The translations under genes were made by a program, and so were the position numbers. The notes beneath the pieces were generated by a model. The model was not told the origin of the DNA. It saw nothing but the letters and a program-made list of their open reading frames with translations, and did not search any database. A DNA stretch of 64,000 nucleotides, from contig NZ_RJLN01000005.1 in the NCBI RefSeq assembly GCF_003725545.1, forward strand, positions 1 through 64,000. The letters run 5' to 3'. Position 1 is the first letter of the stretch, and the number at the start of each line of letters is the position of its first letter. Positions 46,065-54,270 of this stretch are shown here, one piece after another. Source of the DNA: Micromonospora solifontis (GTDB lineage Bacteria > Actinomycetota > Actinomycetes > Mycobacteriales > Micromonosporaceae).

Positions 46065-46586
46065 ATGGGAATCCACCGGCTCAACCACGCCGTCCTCTAC
46101 GTCCGCAGCCTCGAGCGCAGCGTCGCGTTCTACCGCGACGTGCTGGGCTTCCGTCCGGTGCCGATGACGCCGGACGGGTTCTCGGGCGCCGCCTTCCTCC
46201 AGGCGCCCGACTCCACCAACGACCACGACCTCGGCCTCTTCGAGATCGGCGCCGCCGCCGGTCCGTCCCCGGCCGGCCGGGCCACCGTCGGCCTCTACCA
46301 CCTGGCCTGGGAGCTCGACACCCTGGACGAACTGGCCGCCACCGCCGAGCGGCTCTCCGCCGCCGGCGCCCTGGCCGGCGCCTCCGACCACGGCACCACC
46401 AAGAGCCTCTACGGCCGGGACCCGGACGGCCTCGAATTCGAGATCGTCTGGATCGTCCCCGCCGACCTGCTCGACGACGACGCCCTCGCGGCCCGCAAGC
46501 GGATCGGCCGGCTCGACCTCGACCGGGAGCGGCAGCGCTACGGCGGGCAGACCCGCGGCGGCGTGGGCATCTCCGTCCCGGCCTGA
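46065..46586 (+). CDS. VOC-family (glyoxalase/dioxygenase-like) protein
   Basis: A 173-residue metalloenzyme-fold protein. Seen: INRLNHAVLYV-type start (IHRLNHAVLYVRSLERSVAFYRDVLGF) with the first metal His, YHLAWELDTLDEL with a second His, and DPDGLEFEIVW with the metal Glu, as in catechol 2,3-dioxygenase-like members. The reaction is not predictable from sequence. It is controlled by a divergent MarR protein, pointing to detoxification or stress response (inference). Confidence 0.85.
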   Translation: MGIHRLNHAVLYVRSLERSVAFYRDVLGFRPVPMTPDGFSGAAFLQAPDSTNDHDLGLFEIGAAAGPSPAGRATVGLYHLAWELDTLDELAATAERLSAAGALAGASDHGTTKSLYGRDPDGLEFEIVWIVPADLLDDDALAARKRIGRLDLDRERQRYGGQTRGGVGISVPA

Positions 46587-46630
46587 CCCGCCGCCGCACG
46601 GCCGGGGTGCCGGTGCGGTAGAACGGCACC

Positions 46631-47539
46631 ATGTCCACCGAAGCCGTCCTGCGCGAGCTGCTCGTCCGGCAGCTCGACCACTGGCTGCCGGGAGCGTTGC
46701 ACCGCTCCCGGCGGGCCACCCTGGCCCTCGCGTACGCCGGGAGCGACACCGGCGGCGCGGAGGCCGCGCTGCGGGTGGTGGCCGAGTTCGCCGACCGGCT
46801 ACGCGGCCGCCGGCTGACCGTGCTGGTGCTCGCCGAGGGGGGCGCGGAGCTGCCGGCCCGGCTCGGCGCGGCCGAGACCGCCCTGCCGGCGGACGTGGCG
46901 GTGCACGTGGTGCCCGGCCACCCCGACCGGCTGCCGGTGGCGCTCCAGGCCGCTGGCGCCGCCGGGGCCCCGCTGCTGGCCGTGGTCGACGGCGGCGATC
47001 CCGACCCGGCCCTGCTGGCCGCCGTGGCCACCGGCCGGCCGGCCGAGCTGCTGCTGGTCACCGCGGCGGGCCGGCCCGTCCGGCCGGCCCTGACCGCGGC
47101 CGGGTTCCCGCTGGCCACCGAGGTGGAACTGGTCCCCGTCGGCGGTGGCCCGGCCCGGCTGCTGGGCTACGCCACCGCCTCGGACAAGGGCCTCGAAGCG
47201 CTCAAGGACGCGCTCTGGGCGGTCGACGAGTACGCCGGGGTCCGCTACCGCGACCCGGCCGACCCGGCGGGGCGGCTGCTCGACATCAGCCTCGACCCGG
47301 ACCCGGGCCCGCTGCGCCGCGAACTGCTCGCCGAACTCGCCCGCTCCGGCCCGCGTACGGTCACCGAACTGCGCCGCTTCGCGGCCACCTCGACGGTCTA
47401 CCGGGCCGCCGACGCGAACCGGGCGCTGGCCTCGCTGCTCGCCTCCGGGGCGGTGACCCGGTCACCCGAGCACGGCCGGCTCGGCGGGGACGTGCTGGTC
47501 ACCCTCGCCCCGGGCGGGGACGCTGGGTCATCTGCTTGA
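46631..47539 (+). CDS. Uncharacterised protein with C-terminal winged-helix-like region (remotely TcmP-like)
   Basis: A 302-residue protein I do not firmly recognise. The N-terminal two thirds alternate strands and helices (ATLALAYAGSD, LTVLVLAEGG, PLLAVVDGGDP, ELLLVTAAG) like an alpha/beta domain. LLGYATASDKGLEALKDALWAVDE (about 178-201) is reminiscent of the 'three-Cys-motif partner' TcmP family. Residues 225-295 (LLAELARSGPRTVTELRRFA, ALASLLASGAVTRS) look like a winged helix. The 3' end overlaps the convergent potassium-channel gene by 41 bp. Confidence 0.6.
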   Translation: MSTEAVLRELLVRQLDHWLPGALHRSRRATLALAYAGSDTGGAEAALRVVAEFADRLRGRRLTVLVLAEGGAELPARLGAAETALPADVAVHVVPGHPDRLPVALQAAGAAGAPLLAVVDGGDPDPALLAAVATGRPAELLLVTAAGRPVRPALTAAGFPLATEVELVPVGGGPARLLGYATASDKGLEALKDALWAVDEYAGVRYRDPADPAGRLLDISLDPDPGPLRRELLAELARSGPRTVTELRRFAATSTVYRAADANRALASLLASGAVTRSPEHGRLGGDVLVTLAPGGDAGSSA

Positions 47540-48023
47540 TCACGATGGACGCCCCAGTGGCGATCACCCCGATGCTGAAGATCATCTGTGCGCAGACCAG
47601 CACCCGGGCGATCTGGCCCTGGGCGTGCACGTCGCCGTAGCCGACGGTGGTCAGGGTGGTCAGGGCGAAGTAGAGCGCGTCGACGCGGGTCCGCAGGCCG
47701 ACGAACTCGCCCGGCCGGGTGTTCGCCACCACGAAGTCGGCGAGGGCGAAGACCAGCAGCCCGGCGATCAGCGCGACGGCGAGCCGGATCAGCGCCCGGA
47801 TCTCCGCCTCTCCGGTCGGCTGTTGCACGGCGAGCTGGCGGCGGACCTGGCCGGTGACCAGGAACGCCACCACGACCACCAGGAGCAGCGTGCCCGCCGA
47901 GCGCAGCGCCAGCCGCAGCCCGTTCGGGTCCGGCTCCACGGGGACGGCGAAGTAGGCGACCAGCAGCAGGGCGACGGCGAACATCGCCAGCCACCGCTCC
48001 CGCCGGAAGGACTCGTCGACCAT
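47499..48023 (-). CDS. Two-transmembrane potassium channel
   Basis: A 174-residue membrane protein. Two N-terminal helices (WLAMFAVALLLVAYFAV; AGTLLLVVVVAFLV) precede a pore module of helix, pore loop, helix (LIAGLLVFALADFVV; LTTLTTVGYGD selectivity filter at 126-131; ARVLVCAQMIFSIGVIATGASIVI). TVGYGD is the K+ filter. No cytoplasmic RCK domain is present, so gating is unclear. ATG 48023. Confidence 0.88.
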   Translation of the reverse strand: MVDESFRRERWLAMFAVALLLVAYFAVPVEPDPNGLRLALRSAGTLLLVVVVAFLVTGQVRRQLAVQQPTGEAEIRALIRLAVALIAGLLVFALADFVVANTRPGEFVGLRTRVDALYFALTTLTTVGYGDVHAQGQIARVLVCAQMIFSIGVIATGASIVIKQMTQRPRPGRG

Positions 48024-48098
48024 GCGGCGATTGTCCTGTCGTCCGCCGTGCGGTGCCGGCGGAACGGCCAAGCCGGCCCACCTGCCCCGAGATGCCGA

Positions 48099-48129
48099 GC
48101 GGGGTGCCGGTGAACCACCGGCACCCCGC
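48099..48129. terminator. Hairpin terminator
   Basis: Perfect 14-bp arms GCGGGGTGCCGGTG (48099-48112) and CACCGGCACCCCGC (48116-48129) with an AAC loop, 15 bp after the stop of the - strand DUF4236 gene. Confidence 0.8.
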
Positions 48130-48143
48130 GCGACCTCGGGACG

Positions 48144-48323
48144 TCACGCCCGGGACTTGTCCTGCTTCCAGGAGATCGGCCCCGGCAGGTCCACGCGGTG
48201 GGCCCGGGTCCGGGAGTTCCAGGACCACTTGCCGATCTTGATGCTCCAGGAGGAGAAGCCGTTCTCGGTGAAGTTCAGGTACAGCGGGCCGATCTTCTTC
48301 CGCTTGCGGAACACGATGCCCAT
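48144..48323 (-). CDS. DUF4236-family small protein
   Basis: A 59-residue basic protein with the family core FRKRKKIGPLYLNFTENGF and WSIKIGKWSWNSRTRAHR. DUF4236 domains are found in short bacterial and phage proteins of unknown function. ATG 48323 follows GAGGAG. It is monocistronic with its own terminator. Confidence 0.85.
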   Translation of the reverse strand: MGIVFRKRKKIGPLYLNFTENGFSSWSIKIGKWSWNSRTRAHRVDLPGPISWKQDKSRA

Positions 48324-48460
48324 CGCGGGGCTCCTCTCTCGCTCTCTCCCTGCCTCTGCGGCATCGAACATGCCCGAATCCGCAACCCGCGAAACCCGCT
48401 CAGGTCCGCCGTGGACGGTGTCGCCCGGACCCCGGCCGGGCGGGCCCGGATGGGCCGACG

Positions 48461-48916
48461 TCAGCGCGGTTCCCAGGCGTCCGGGAGGGCGGTGAGCTGA
48501 CGGACGTGGGCGGGGAGCCGTCCGCTGGCCAGCTCGGCGAGGCTCACCTCGTCGACCACCCGGCGCACCGAGGCGCGTACCGCCACCCAGAGCTGGGGCA
48601 GATGCTGCGCCGCGCCCGGGTAGCTGGTCTGCTCGGGGCGCAGCCCGCGTACCCCGGCCAGCGGGCCGTCGACGGCGCGCAGGATCTGTCCGACCGGGAC
48701 CTCCCGCGGCGGCCGGGTCAGGGTGTAGCCGCCCTCCGCGCCGCGCTGCGCCCGGACGATCCCGGCCCGGCGCAGGTCCGCCAGCACGGCCTCCAGGAAC
48801 TTGCGCGGCATGTCCTGCTCCGTCGCGATGGCCTGGGTGGACAGCAGGCGGGGGTACGCCTGGGCCAGGCTCAGCGCGGCCCGGACCGCGTAGTCGCCGC
48901 GCGCGGTGATCTGCAC
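48461..48916 (-). CDS. Rrf2-family transcriptional regulator without cluster cysteines
   Basis: A 151-residue winged-helix regulator: MQITARGDYAVRAALSLAQ, then PRKFLEAVLADLRRAGIVRAQRGAEGGYTLTRP and VGQILRAVDGPLA are Rrf2 signatures. IscR/NsrR-type members bind an Fe-S cluster through three cysteines in the middle; this protein has no cysteine at all, so it is probably cluster-free and senses something else. GTG 48916, 7 bp after the AraC-family gene, suggests an AraC-Rrf2 operon. Confidence 0.85.
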   Translation of the reverse strand: MQITARGDYAVRAALSLAQAYPRLLSTQAIATEQDMPRKFLEAVLADLRRAGIVRAQRGAEGGYTLTRPPREVPVGQILRAVDGPLAGVRGLRPEQTSYPGAAQHLPQLWVAVRASVRRVVDEVSLAELASGRLPAHVRQLTALPDAWEPR

Positions 48917-48923
48917 CCTGCCA

Positions 48924-49838
48924 TCATGCCCGGCCGGGCCGGACGGGCGAGTCGGCGGGCGGTCGGGGCCGCACCGTGCGGACCGGGACCGGCCGCTCCC
49001 GGGCGGCCCGGAAGGCGCCCGGGCTGACCCCGACCTCGCGGGTGAAGAAGCGGCCGAAATTGGTCGGCTCGGGGAAACCCAGCCGGCGGCCGATCCGGGC
49101 GATCGGCTCGTCGGTGGCGGCGAGCAGCCGGCACGCCTGCAACGCGACCCGCTCGTCGATCACCTGCTTGGCGCTGCGGCCGGTCACCGCCAGGCAGGCG
49201 CGGGTCAGGGTACGCACCGAGCAGCCCAGCCGGGCGGCGTAGTCCTCGACCCGGCGGGTGTGCCGGTAGTCGCGTTCCACCTCGTGGCAGAGCCGGTGGA
49301 AGGTCTCCGCCTCCGCGCGGTGCGCCGGCTGCCGCGCGGTGAACGGAAGCAGGCTCAGCCGCAGCAGCAGCACCGCGAGCTGGTGCCGCAGCAGCGCCCG
49401 GGCGGCCGGCACCCCGGCGTGCCGGTCGGCGTCCACCGCCAGCTGGGTCACCTCGCTGATCACCGCGTCCTCGTCCTCGCCGGCGAGCTGCCGGTACGCC
49501 GGCACCGCGTCCGGGTCGACGTCCAGCCCGCGCAGCGTCCCGGCGTCCCAGCGCACCACCGTCGCGTCCAGTTGCGGGCCGAGGCAGCGCAGCGCCTGGC
49601 CGGGGCGGACCCGCAGCAGGGTGCCGGGCCGGCAGGGCAGCGCCCGGAAGTCCAGCTCGGCGGTGCCGTGACCGCCGGTGACCAGGATCAGCACCTCGGC
49701 GTCGAGCAGGACCGGGCGGGGCCAGCCGGGCTCGGGCGCGAGCTCGGCGAGGGCACCGGTGACGATCTCCGCGGCAGCGGGCCGGGCGGCAGGCAGGTCG
49801 GTACGGCTGGCCGGGGGGAGCTGTCCGGTAGTGGCCAT
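48924..49838 (-). CDS. AraC-family transcriptional regulator
   Basis: A 304-residue activator-type regulator. The N-terminal cupin-like sensing region (PRPVLLDAEVLILVTGGHGTAELDF... LRVRPGQALRC, about 40-90) is followed by a C-terminal double HTH (RRVEDYAARLGCSVRTLTRACLAVTG and EPIARIGRRLGFPEPTNFGRFFTREVGVSPGAFR, about 195-285). ATG 49838. Divergent from an SDR gene, which is a plausible target. Confidence 0.9.
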   Translation of the reverse strand: MATTGQLPPASRTDLPAARPAAAEIVTGALAELAPEPGWPRPVLLDAEVLILVTGGHGTAELDFRALPCRPGTLLRVRPGQALRCLGPQLDATVVRWDAGTLRGLDVDPDAVPAYRQLAGEDEDAVISEVTQLAVDADRHAGVPAARALLRHQLAVLLLRLSLLPFTARQPAHRAEAETFHRLCHEVERDYRHTRRVEDYAARLGCSVRTLTRACLAVTGRSAKQVIDERVALQACRLLAATDEPIARIGRRLGFPEPTNFGRFFTREVGVSPGAFRAARERPVPVRTVRPRPPADSPVRPGRA

Positions 49839-49933
49839 CGTCCCGACGTTAACCGGCGCCGCTGCATCCTGCATCTCGGCACTTCCACCGGTCGGGGGCG
49901 GGTCTTGTCGCCCCGGACGCGGGACGGTTAGGT

Positions 49934-49945
49934 TACCGAGCGGTA
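49934..49945. promoter_or_regulatory. Palindromic operator-like site TACCGAGCGGTA
   Basis: A perfect 12-bp palindrome (TACCG-AG-CGGTA) lies 65-76 bp before the SDR start, in the 171-bp gap to the divergent AraC gene. TACCGNNCGGTA-type sites are typical of TetR-family repressors, so a regulator encoded elsewhere may act here. Confidence 0.5.
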
Positions 49946-50009
49946 GCGCGAGGGTCGCCGGACCGCCGGACCGACCCCGCGGCCACCGCCGACTCGCGAT
50001 GGGATGGGC

Positions 50010-50789
50010 ATGACGGATCTGTTCTCGGTCGAAGGCAAGACGGTCCTGGTCACCGGTGGATCCCGAGGGATCGGGCTGATGATCGCCCGGGGCTTCGTGC
50101 GGGCCGGCGCCAAGGTGATCATCTCGTCGCGGAAGGCGGAGGTCTGCGAGACCGTGGCCGGGGAACTGGCCGCCGAGGGGACCTGCGCGGCGATCCCCGC
50201 CGACCTCAGCCACGACGAGGGCGCGCTGGGGCTGGCCGCGGCCGTGCGGGAGCGCACCGGCGACCGGCTCGACGTGCTGGTGAACAACGCCGGCGCCACC
50301 TGGGGCGCGCCGCTGGAGTCGTACCCGGAGAGTGCTTTCGACAAGCTCTGGGCGGTGAACGTCAAGGCCGTCTTCCGGCTCACCACCGCGCTGCTGCCGG
50401 CGCTGCGCGCGGCAGCCACCGCCGACGATCCGGCCCGCGTGATCAACATCGGCTCGATCGACGGCCTCCGGGTGCCGTGGATGGAGGTGTACGCGTACTC
50501 CGCCACCAAGGCGGCCGTGCACATGCTCACCCGCAGCCTCGCCCACCAGCTCGCCGGCGAGCAGATCACGGTCAACGCGATCGCGCCGGGGCCGTTCGAG
50601 AGCAAGATGATGGCCTTCGCGCTGGACGACCCGGGGTCCCGGGCGGCGATCGAGCAGCAGGTGCCGCTGGGCCGGATCGGCCGTCCCGAGGACATGGCGG
50701 GCACCGCGATCTACCTGTCGTCGCGGGCCGGGGCGTACCTGACCGGGGCGGTGATCCCGGTCGACGGTGGGATCACGACGCACGGCTGA
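50010..50789 (+). CDS. Short-chain dehydrogenase/reductase
   Basis: A 259-residue classical SDR. Seen: TGGSRGIG cofactor loop (about 17-24), an SSR motif at the second strand end suggesting NADPH, NNAGATWGAP, INIGSIDG (catalytic Ser), YAYSATKAAVHMLTRSLA (Y-x-x-x-K), and a C-terminal LTGAVIPVDGGITTHG. Related to acyl-carrier-protein reductases and gluconate-type dehydrogenases; substrate unknown. ATG 50010 is chosen over ATG 50004 on weak ribosome-site grounds. A TetR-type palindrome lies upstream. Confidence 0.88.
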   Translation: MTDLFSVEGKTVLVTGGSRGIGLMIARGFVRAGAKVIISSRKAEVCETVAGELAAEGTCAAIPADLSHDEGALGLAAAVRERTGDRLDVLVNNAGATWGAPLESYPESAFDKLWAVNVKAVFRLTTALLPALRAAATADDPARVINIGSIDGLRVPWMEVYAYSATKAAVHMLTRSLAHQLAGEQITVNAIAPGPFESKMMAFALDDPGSRAAIEQQVPLGRIGRPEDMAGTAIYLSSRAGAYLTGAVIPVDGGITTHG

Positions 50790-50807
50790 CGTCGTACCCG
50801 ATGACGG

Positions 50808-50848
50808 CCCGGGGCCGCGCGGACTCGGCAGATCCGCGCGGCCCCGGG
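50808..50848. terminator. Bidirectional terminator
   Basis: Perfect 16-bp arms CCCGGGGCCGCGCGGA (50808-50823) and its complement (50833-50848) with a 9-nt loop, between the convergent SDR and ssgB genes. Confidence 0.85.
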
Positions 50849-50856
50849 GTGCGTCG

Positions 50857-51288
50857 TCAGCGGCCGGCGAGCAGCCGGTTCACCGCCGTGTCGACGTCCA
50901 GGTGCTCGGCCTCGCGGCCGCGCGGGACGACGACGTAGGTCCGGCGCAGGAAGCGCACGAGCACGCTGCGCGGAACCTCGAAGAGGGCGTTGCCGTCCGG
51001 GGACGACAGCGCGAGGGCGACGAAGTCCCCGCGTGGGGTGGCCCAGGGCCACACCCGCACGTCGCCGATGCCGGCCGGCTCGTCGAGCCCGGTGACCAGC
51101 AGTTCGCGAGCGAACGACCAGCTCACCGCCTCGCCGCCGGCGGATTCGGCGTGGAACAGGACATGGACCGCATACGGGTCAGCAGGGTCGTAACGCAGAC
51201 TGGCACGCACCGGCAAGGCGGTGGCGTCAGGCGCGACGAGCCTTAGCGACGTCTCGACCTCTACGGTCGTCGGTCGGATGACACTCAT
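50857..51288 (-). CDS. ssgB: SsgB-type sporulation/cell-division regulator
   Basis: A 143-residue SsgA-like protein, a family restricted to morphologically complex actinomycetes. Seen: LRLVAPDATALPVRASLRYDPADPYAVHVLFH, VSWSFARELL, GIGDVRVWPWATPRGDFVALALSSPDGNALFEVP and FLRRTYVVVPRGRE, closely resembling SsgB. In Streptomyces SsgB recruits FtsZ to sporulation septa. ATG 51288. It supports the sporulating-actinomycete assignment. Confidence 0.92.
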   Translation of the reverse strand: MSVIRPTTVEVETSLRLVAPDATALPVRASLRYDPADPYAVHVLFHAESAGGEAVSWSFARELLVTGLDEPAGIGDVRVWPWATPRGDFVALALSSPDGNALFEVPRSVLVRFLRRTYVVVPRGREAEHLDVDTAVNRLLAGR

Positions 51289-51560
51289 GGACGTTCTCCC
51301 CCCGGCACCGCTGCGGAACGCGCGTGTCCCGCTTTTCCCATACTCAGGTGCTACTCCTGGCTACGCTCCGCCATACGCTGACTTCACCCAGTGGTGGGAA
51401 GGGGTGCGGAACGCCTCCGAGAATGTGAAAATTCTTGTAGGATTTCCGCTTCGCCCAGTCCGTGATCCCGCCCGGCAACGGGTGGTTCAGTCGTCGACTT
51501 ACTCCGGTAACGTCCAGTCCTCAGCAGGGGTGACGGTCCCGGGCGACACTGGGGGTGGAA

Positions 51561-52103
51561 ATGGTCCTCGGCTCCACTGAGGAACCCTTCGCGACCATGG
51601 CCGACCCGGCGAAAGGAGCGGCCCGAACAGCCGAAAGGCGGGGGTACGAGGTGCCAGTCGAACGGGGTTCCCAGGGTGCTGGCGTCTCGCTCGCCGAGCG
51701 CCGCCGCAGCGGTTGGCGGGCGCGGCTGCACACCACCCTCGAGCTCATCCGGGCCAACCCCACCGGCCGGGTGGCGCTCAAGATCTTCATCGGCATCCTC
51801 GGCGCGCTCATCGTCACCATCGGGGTCGCCCTCATCCCGCTGCCCGGACCGGGCTGGCTGCTGGTCATCGCCGGCCTCGGCGTGTGGGCCGTGGAGTTCC
51901 ACTGGGCCCGCCGGCTGCTCGCCTTCACCCGCCGCAACGTGCAGGCCTGGACACGTTGGGCGACCAGCCGGCCACTGTCCGTACGCATCCTGCTGGGCAC
52001 CGTCGGCCTGCTCTTCGTGTCCGTGGTGGTGTGGCTGTCGCTCAAGTACAGCCTCGGCATCGACGTCGTCGCCCGCGCCCTGCACTACCTCGCCACGCAC
52101 TGA
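51561..52103 (+). CDS. TIGR02611-family PGPGW membrane protein
   Basis: A 180-residue membrane protein. A basic cytoplasmic N-terminus of about 60 residues is followed by two close hydrophobic segments with the diagnostic LIPLPGPGWLLVIAGLGVWAVEF (about 96-117), then a charged loop and a third helix (ILLGTVGLLFVSVVVWLSL). The PGPGW motif defines this actinobacterial family, whose function is unknown. ATG 51561 is used; ATG 51597 is a possible shorter start. The 51289-51560 region to ssgB is non-coding with AT-rich patches likely to be promoters. Confidence 0.82.
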   Translation: MVLGSTEEPFATMADPAKGAARTAERRGYEVPVERGSQGAGVSLAERRRSGWRARLHTTLELIRANPTGRVALKIFIGILGALIVTIGVALIPLPGPGWLLVIAGLGVWAVEFHWARRLLAFTRRNVQAWTRWATSRPLSVRILLGTVGLLFVSVVVWLSLKYSLGIDVVARALHYLATH

Positions 52104-52154
52104 CCCCCGGGTTTTTGGTCCGGCAAGTGGATCAGGTAGAGTCATCGGCGCTGA

Positions 52155-52226
52155 GGGCGATTAGCTCAGCGGGAGAGCGCTTCGTTCACACCGAAGAGGT
52201 CACTGGTTCGATCCCAGTATCGCCCA
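52155..52226 (+). tRNA. tRNA-Val (anticodon CAC)
   Basis: A complete cloverleaf: acceptor GGGCGAT/ATCGCCC, D-arm with TTAGCTCAGCGGGAGAGC, anticodon stem CTTCG/CGAAG with loop TTCACAC (anticodon CAC, valine), and T-arm with GGTTCGATCCC. CCA is not encoded. It stands at the left edge of the decayed accessory region, a classic integration position. Confidence 0.95.
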
Positions 52227-52234
52227 CGCAGGTC

Positions 52235-52268
52235 AAAGGCCACTTCCCGGCTCCGGGAGGTGGCCTTT
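52235..52268 (+). terminator. Intrinsic terminator of tRNA-Val
   Basis: AAAGGCCAC plus CCCGG pair with CCGGG plus GTGGCCTTT, a stem of about 15 bp around a CT loop, followed by CTGCTTGTG. It is 9 nt beyond the tRNA. Confidence 0.8.
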
Positions 52269-52322
52269 CTGCTTGTGTACAGCAGTTCCGTCAGTGGCCG
52301 AGTGAGTCACCGAGGCGTTTGA

Positions 52323-52445
52323 GTGTCGTCCCTCGGATGGCGCCAGAAGACCGAAAGACTTTGGACCGGCGGCCAAGCGAAGCTCGCCACCCTCAGCTTC
52401 GTGGTTGGCACCGTGGTCAGCGTCATCGGGCTCATCAAGAAGTAG
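52323..52445 (+). CDS. Possible 40-residue membrane peptide
   Basis: A short open frame from GTG 52323 to TAG 52445. The product starts MSSLGWRQKTERLWTGG and ends in a hydrophobic helix LATLSFVVGTVVSVIGLIKK. The single helix with a lysine end looks protein-like, but there is no clear ribosome site and no family is recognised. It is the first open frame beyond the tRNA terminator. Confidence 0.3.
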   Translation: MSSLGWRQKTERLWTGGQAKLATLSFVVGTVVSVIGLIKK

Positions 52446-52632
52446 CCGGACAGCCGGGCCGCGGGTAGGCGAAGCGGTAAGCAGCGAAGTACAGCAACCC
52501 GCCGGCACTGAGCGGAGCGGCTAGGAGCGGTATCGGACCACCGACCAGCGCTGCACATCGAACCAGGATGCGGCGCGACTTCCTGGTCTTGGTGTCTCCG
52601 TCCGCGCGGCTGGGCCTTGGTCCAGCCTGCCG

Positions 52633-52965
52633 GTGCTGGCCTATCGTGTTGACGTGAAGCGCCCACCCCTGCCGATCGCTGTCGCGAGCGGTCTCGCCAT
52701 CGTCCCCGGGATCGCGGCCGTCGCGCTATCGGCTCCCATCATTGCTGTACTGGCTGCGCTGCTGCATGCACTCATAGCATTCAATATATGGCGGGGTCAC
52801 CCTCGCTTCCTCCCACTCCCTTTCGTGTTCCTAGCGATCAGCCTGCTCGCGTTGGTGCTTAGACAGAACCCTTCTATCCTGCTTCCTGTAGTGCTGTGGA
52901 TGGCCGTGGCGCTGCTGGTGTCGCTGCCCGAGCGGTCCCGGGCGTGGTTCCGGCAGCCCGGCTGA
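52633..52965 (+). CDS. Small hypothetical membrane protein
   Basis: A 110-residue protein (or 103 from GTG 52654) with three or four hydrophobic segments: IAVASGLAIVPGIAAVALSAPIIAVLAALLHALIAF, FVFLAISLLALVL and ILLPVVLWMAVALLVSL. The alternation of helices with RGHPRF and RQNPS loops suggests a real membrane protein; family unknown. Codon use is less GC-biased than in neighbours outside the region (CTATCG, ATATGG), consistent with acquired DNA. Confidence 0.55.
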   Translation: MLAYRVDVKRPPLPIAVASGLAIVPGIAAVALSAPIIAVLAALLHALIAFNIWRGHPRFLPLPFVFLAISLLALVLRQNPSILLPVVLWMAVALLVSLPERSRAWFRQPG

Positions 52966-53383
52966 ATGCTGTTGCGAGGACGAAGACAGGCGTCGAGTCC
53001 GCGGTGATGCCGGGCCAGACGGCCTTGTGGTGGGTGACGAAATGAGTGACAACCCGGACGCACGGCGGCGGACGTCCACGGACGTCGGTGAAAACGCCCG
53101 CAGTTCAGGCCAACAGCTACGCAGGTTAGCGAGCCCCGTTGGTTGCCTGGGGGTTAAGGATTCTGCCGGGGCACACACGGGGCACAAGACACTGTGAAAC
53201 GTCGGCAACCAGCCATCAACGACGTGAGCCCAGGAGCAGGCGTGGCCAGCGCGCCGGCCAGATTGCCGCAGGTCACGGGAGAGGCAGCCGAAGTTCCGCT
53301 TCAACTCAACGCGAAATCCTTGATGTTGGTCGCGATGGCGGAGACGGTCCCGACGAGACCGGAGAGCGGCCGAGCGGACGGGG
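52966..53383. other. Non-coding, no supported gene
   Basis: I see no gene in this stretch. Frames on both strands are short or low-quality. The composition is less GC-rich than the core genome. It may contain decayed coding sequence from the region's mobile past, but nothing is recognisable. Confidence 0.45.
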
Positions 53384-53788
53384 TCAGCGGCTCATCGCAA
53401 CGGCGTACACGATGACGGCCAGGATCCCCGTCACAACTATGACCGCGACTGTGTTGAAGACGAGTGAGTCGGAGTTGGATACGTTCGCGACCTTCGGACT
53501 TGCTGGGAGGTAGCAGACCTCGTACTTCTGTCCGGCCCTGAGGTCTGCCCGGAAGTGAGCTTTGATCGTGTACTTACCCAGTGGGGTGGAGTACTGGATG
53601 GTTCCTGTCGTGTAAGGCCCGTCAGGTGCGAACCTTCGCTGGACCCTGATGACCCTGCCGGTAACCGTGGCCGTCTCGCTGGCAAGCCGTAGCCGCCACC
53701 GCCATACCGTTGTCCGGACAAACATCAAGAAGACGACGAAATACGCGATCCAGATTGGCAGCATGACGAACTTGATGTACCAATGCAT
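53384..53788 (-). CDS. DUF3592-like membrane protein
   Basis: A 134-residue protein. N-terminal helix IKFVMLPIWIAYFVVFLMFV, a central soluble beta domain (ATVTGRVIRVQRRFAPDGPYTTGTIQYSTPLGKYTIKAHF... KYEVCYLPASPKVANV) and a C-terminal helix (FNTVAVIVVTGILAVIVYAVAM). This order and the Y-P-x-x-P-x-x-A motif resemble DUF3592 proteins; function unknown. ATG 53788 follows GGAGGTCC. Confidence 0.7.
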   Translation of the reverse strand: MHWYIKFVMLPIWIAYFVVFLMFVRTTVWRWRLRLASETATVTGRVIRVQRRFAPDGPYTTGTIQYSTPLGKYTIKAHFRADLRAGQKYEVCYLPASPKVANVSNSDSLVFNTVAVIVVTGILAVIVYAVAMSR

Positions 53789-54270
53789 CGCCGGACCTCC
53801 GACCACTGACCCCGGTGACGCCGTTGATCCTAGTCACGGGAGGCAATTGCCGATCATGGCCGGTGGGACGCAGGTGCTGCCACACCCGGCAGGCGGAAGG
53901 CCAGATGCCTGAACCGGCACAGCGGAAGAGTGCCGTCTGACAGCAGCGGCGACAGCATCCGAGCCTAGCGCCAGCAGCCACAGCCGGGAGCTGGCCGTCA
54001 GGACAGCCGAGGCTGCGGGCAGGGATGCCGCTCACGCTGTGCCTCTTGATCCGAGGGTCTTCTCTGGACGACCGAACGCATGGGTGGCTGTCGACAGCAA
54101 CGGTGACAGCAACGGGCTCGGACGAAGGCAGCGGCCAGCGGTGGCGCGTGGACAGTCGCCCGAGGTCGCTGACGCGGACGGACGCCGCCGAACGAAGCGC
54201 CCGGAACTTACAAGCGAGGGGTCAACTCGCTTGGAGTGGTGGGCGTCGGTGGTAGTTCAGTGCCTGGTGG
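53789..54270. other. Non-coding, no supported gene
   Basis: The stretch before the HD-domain gene shows only short chance frames (for example + strand frames at 54025-54296 rich in Arg/Ser/Thr). I see no ribosome sites or domains worth reporting. Confidence 0.45.

Noticed and set aside
52966..53383. 157-codon - strand frame as a possible integrase remnant next to tRNA-Val
   Set aside because: I could not recognise any recombinase motif (no R-H-R-Y box), so an integrase call is not justified.
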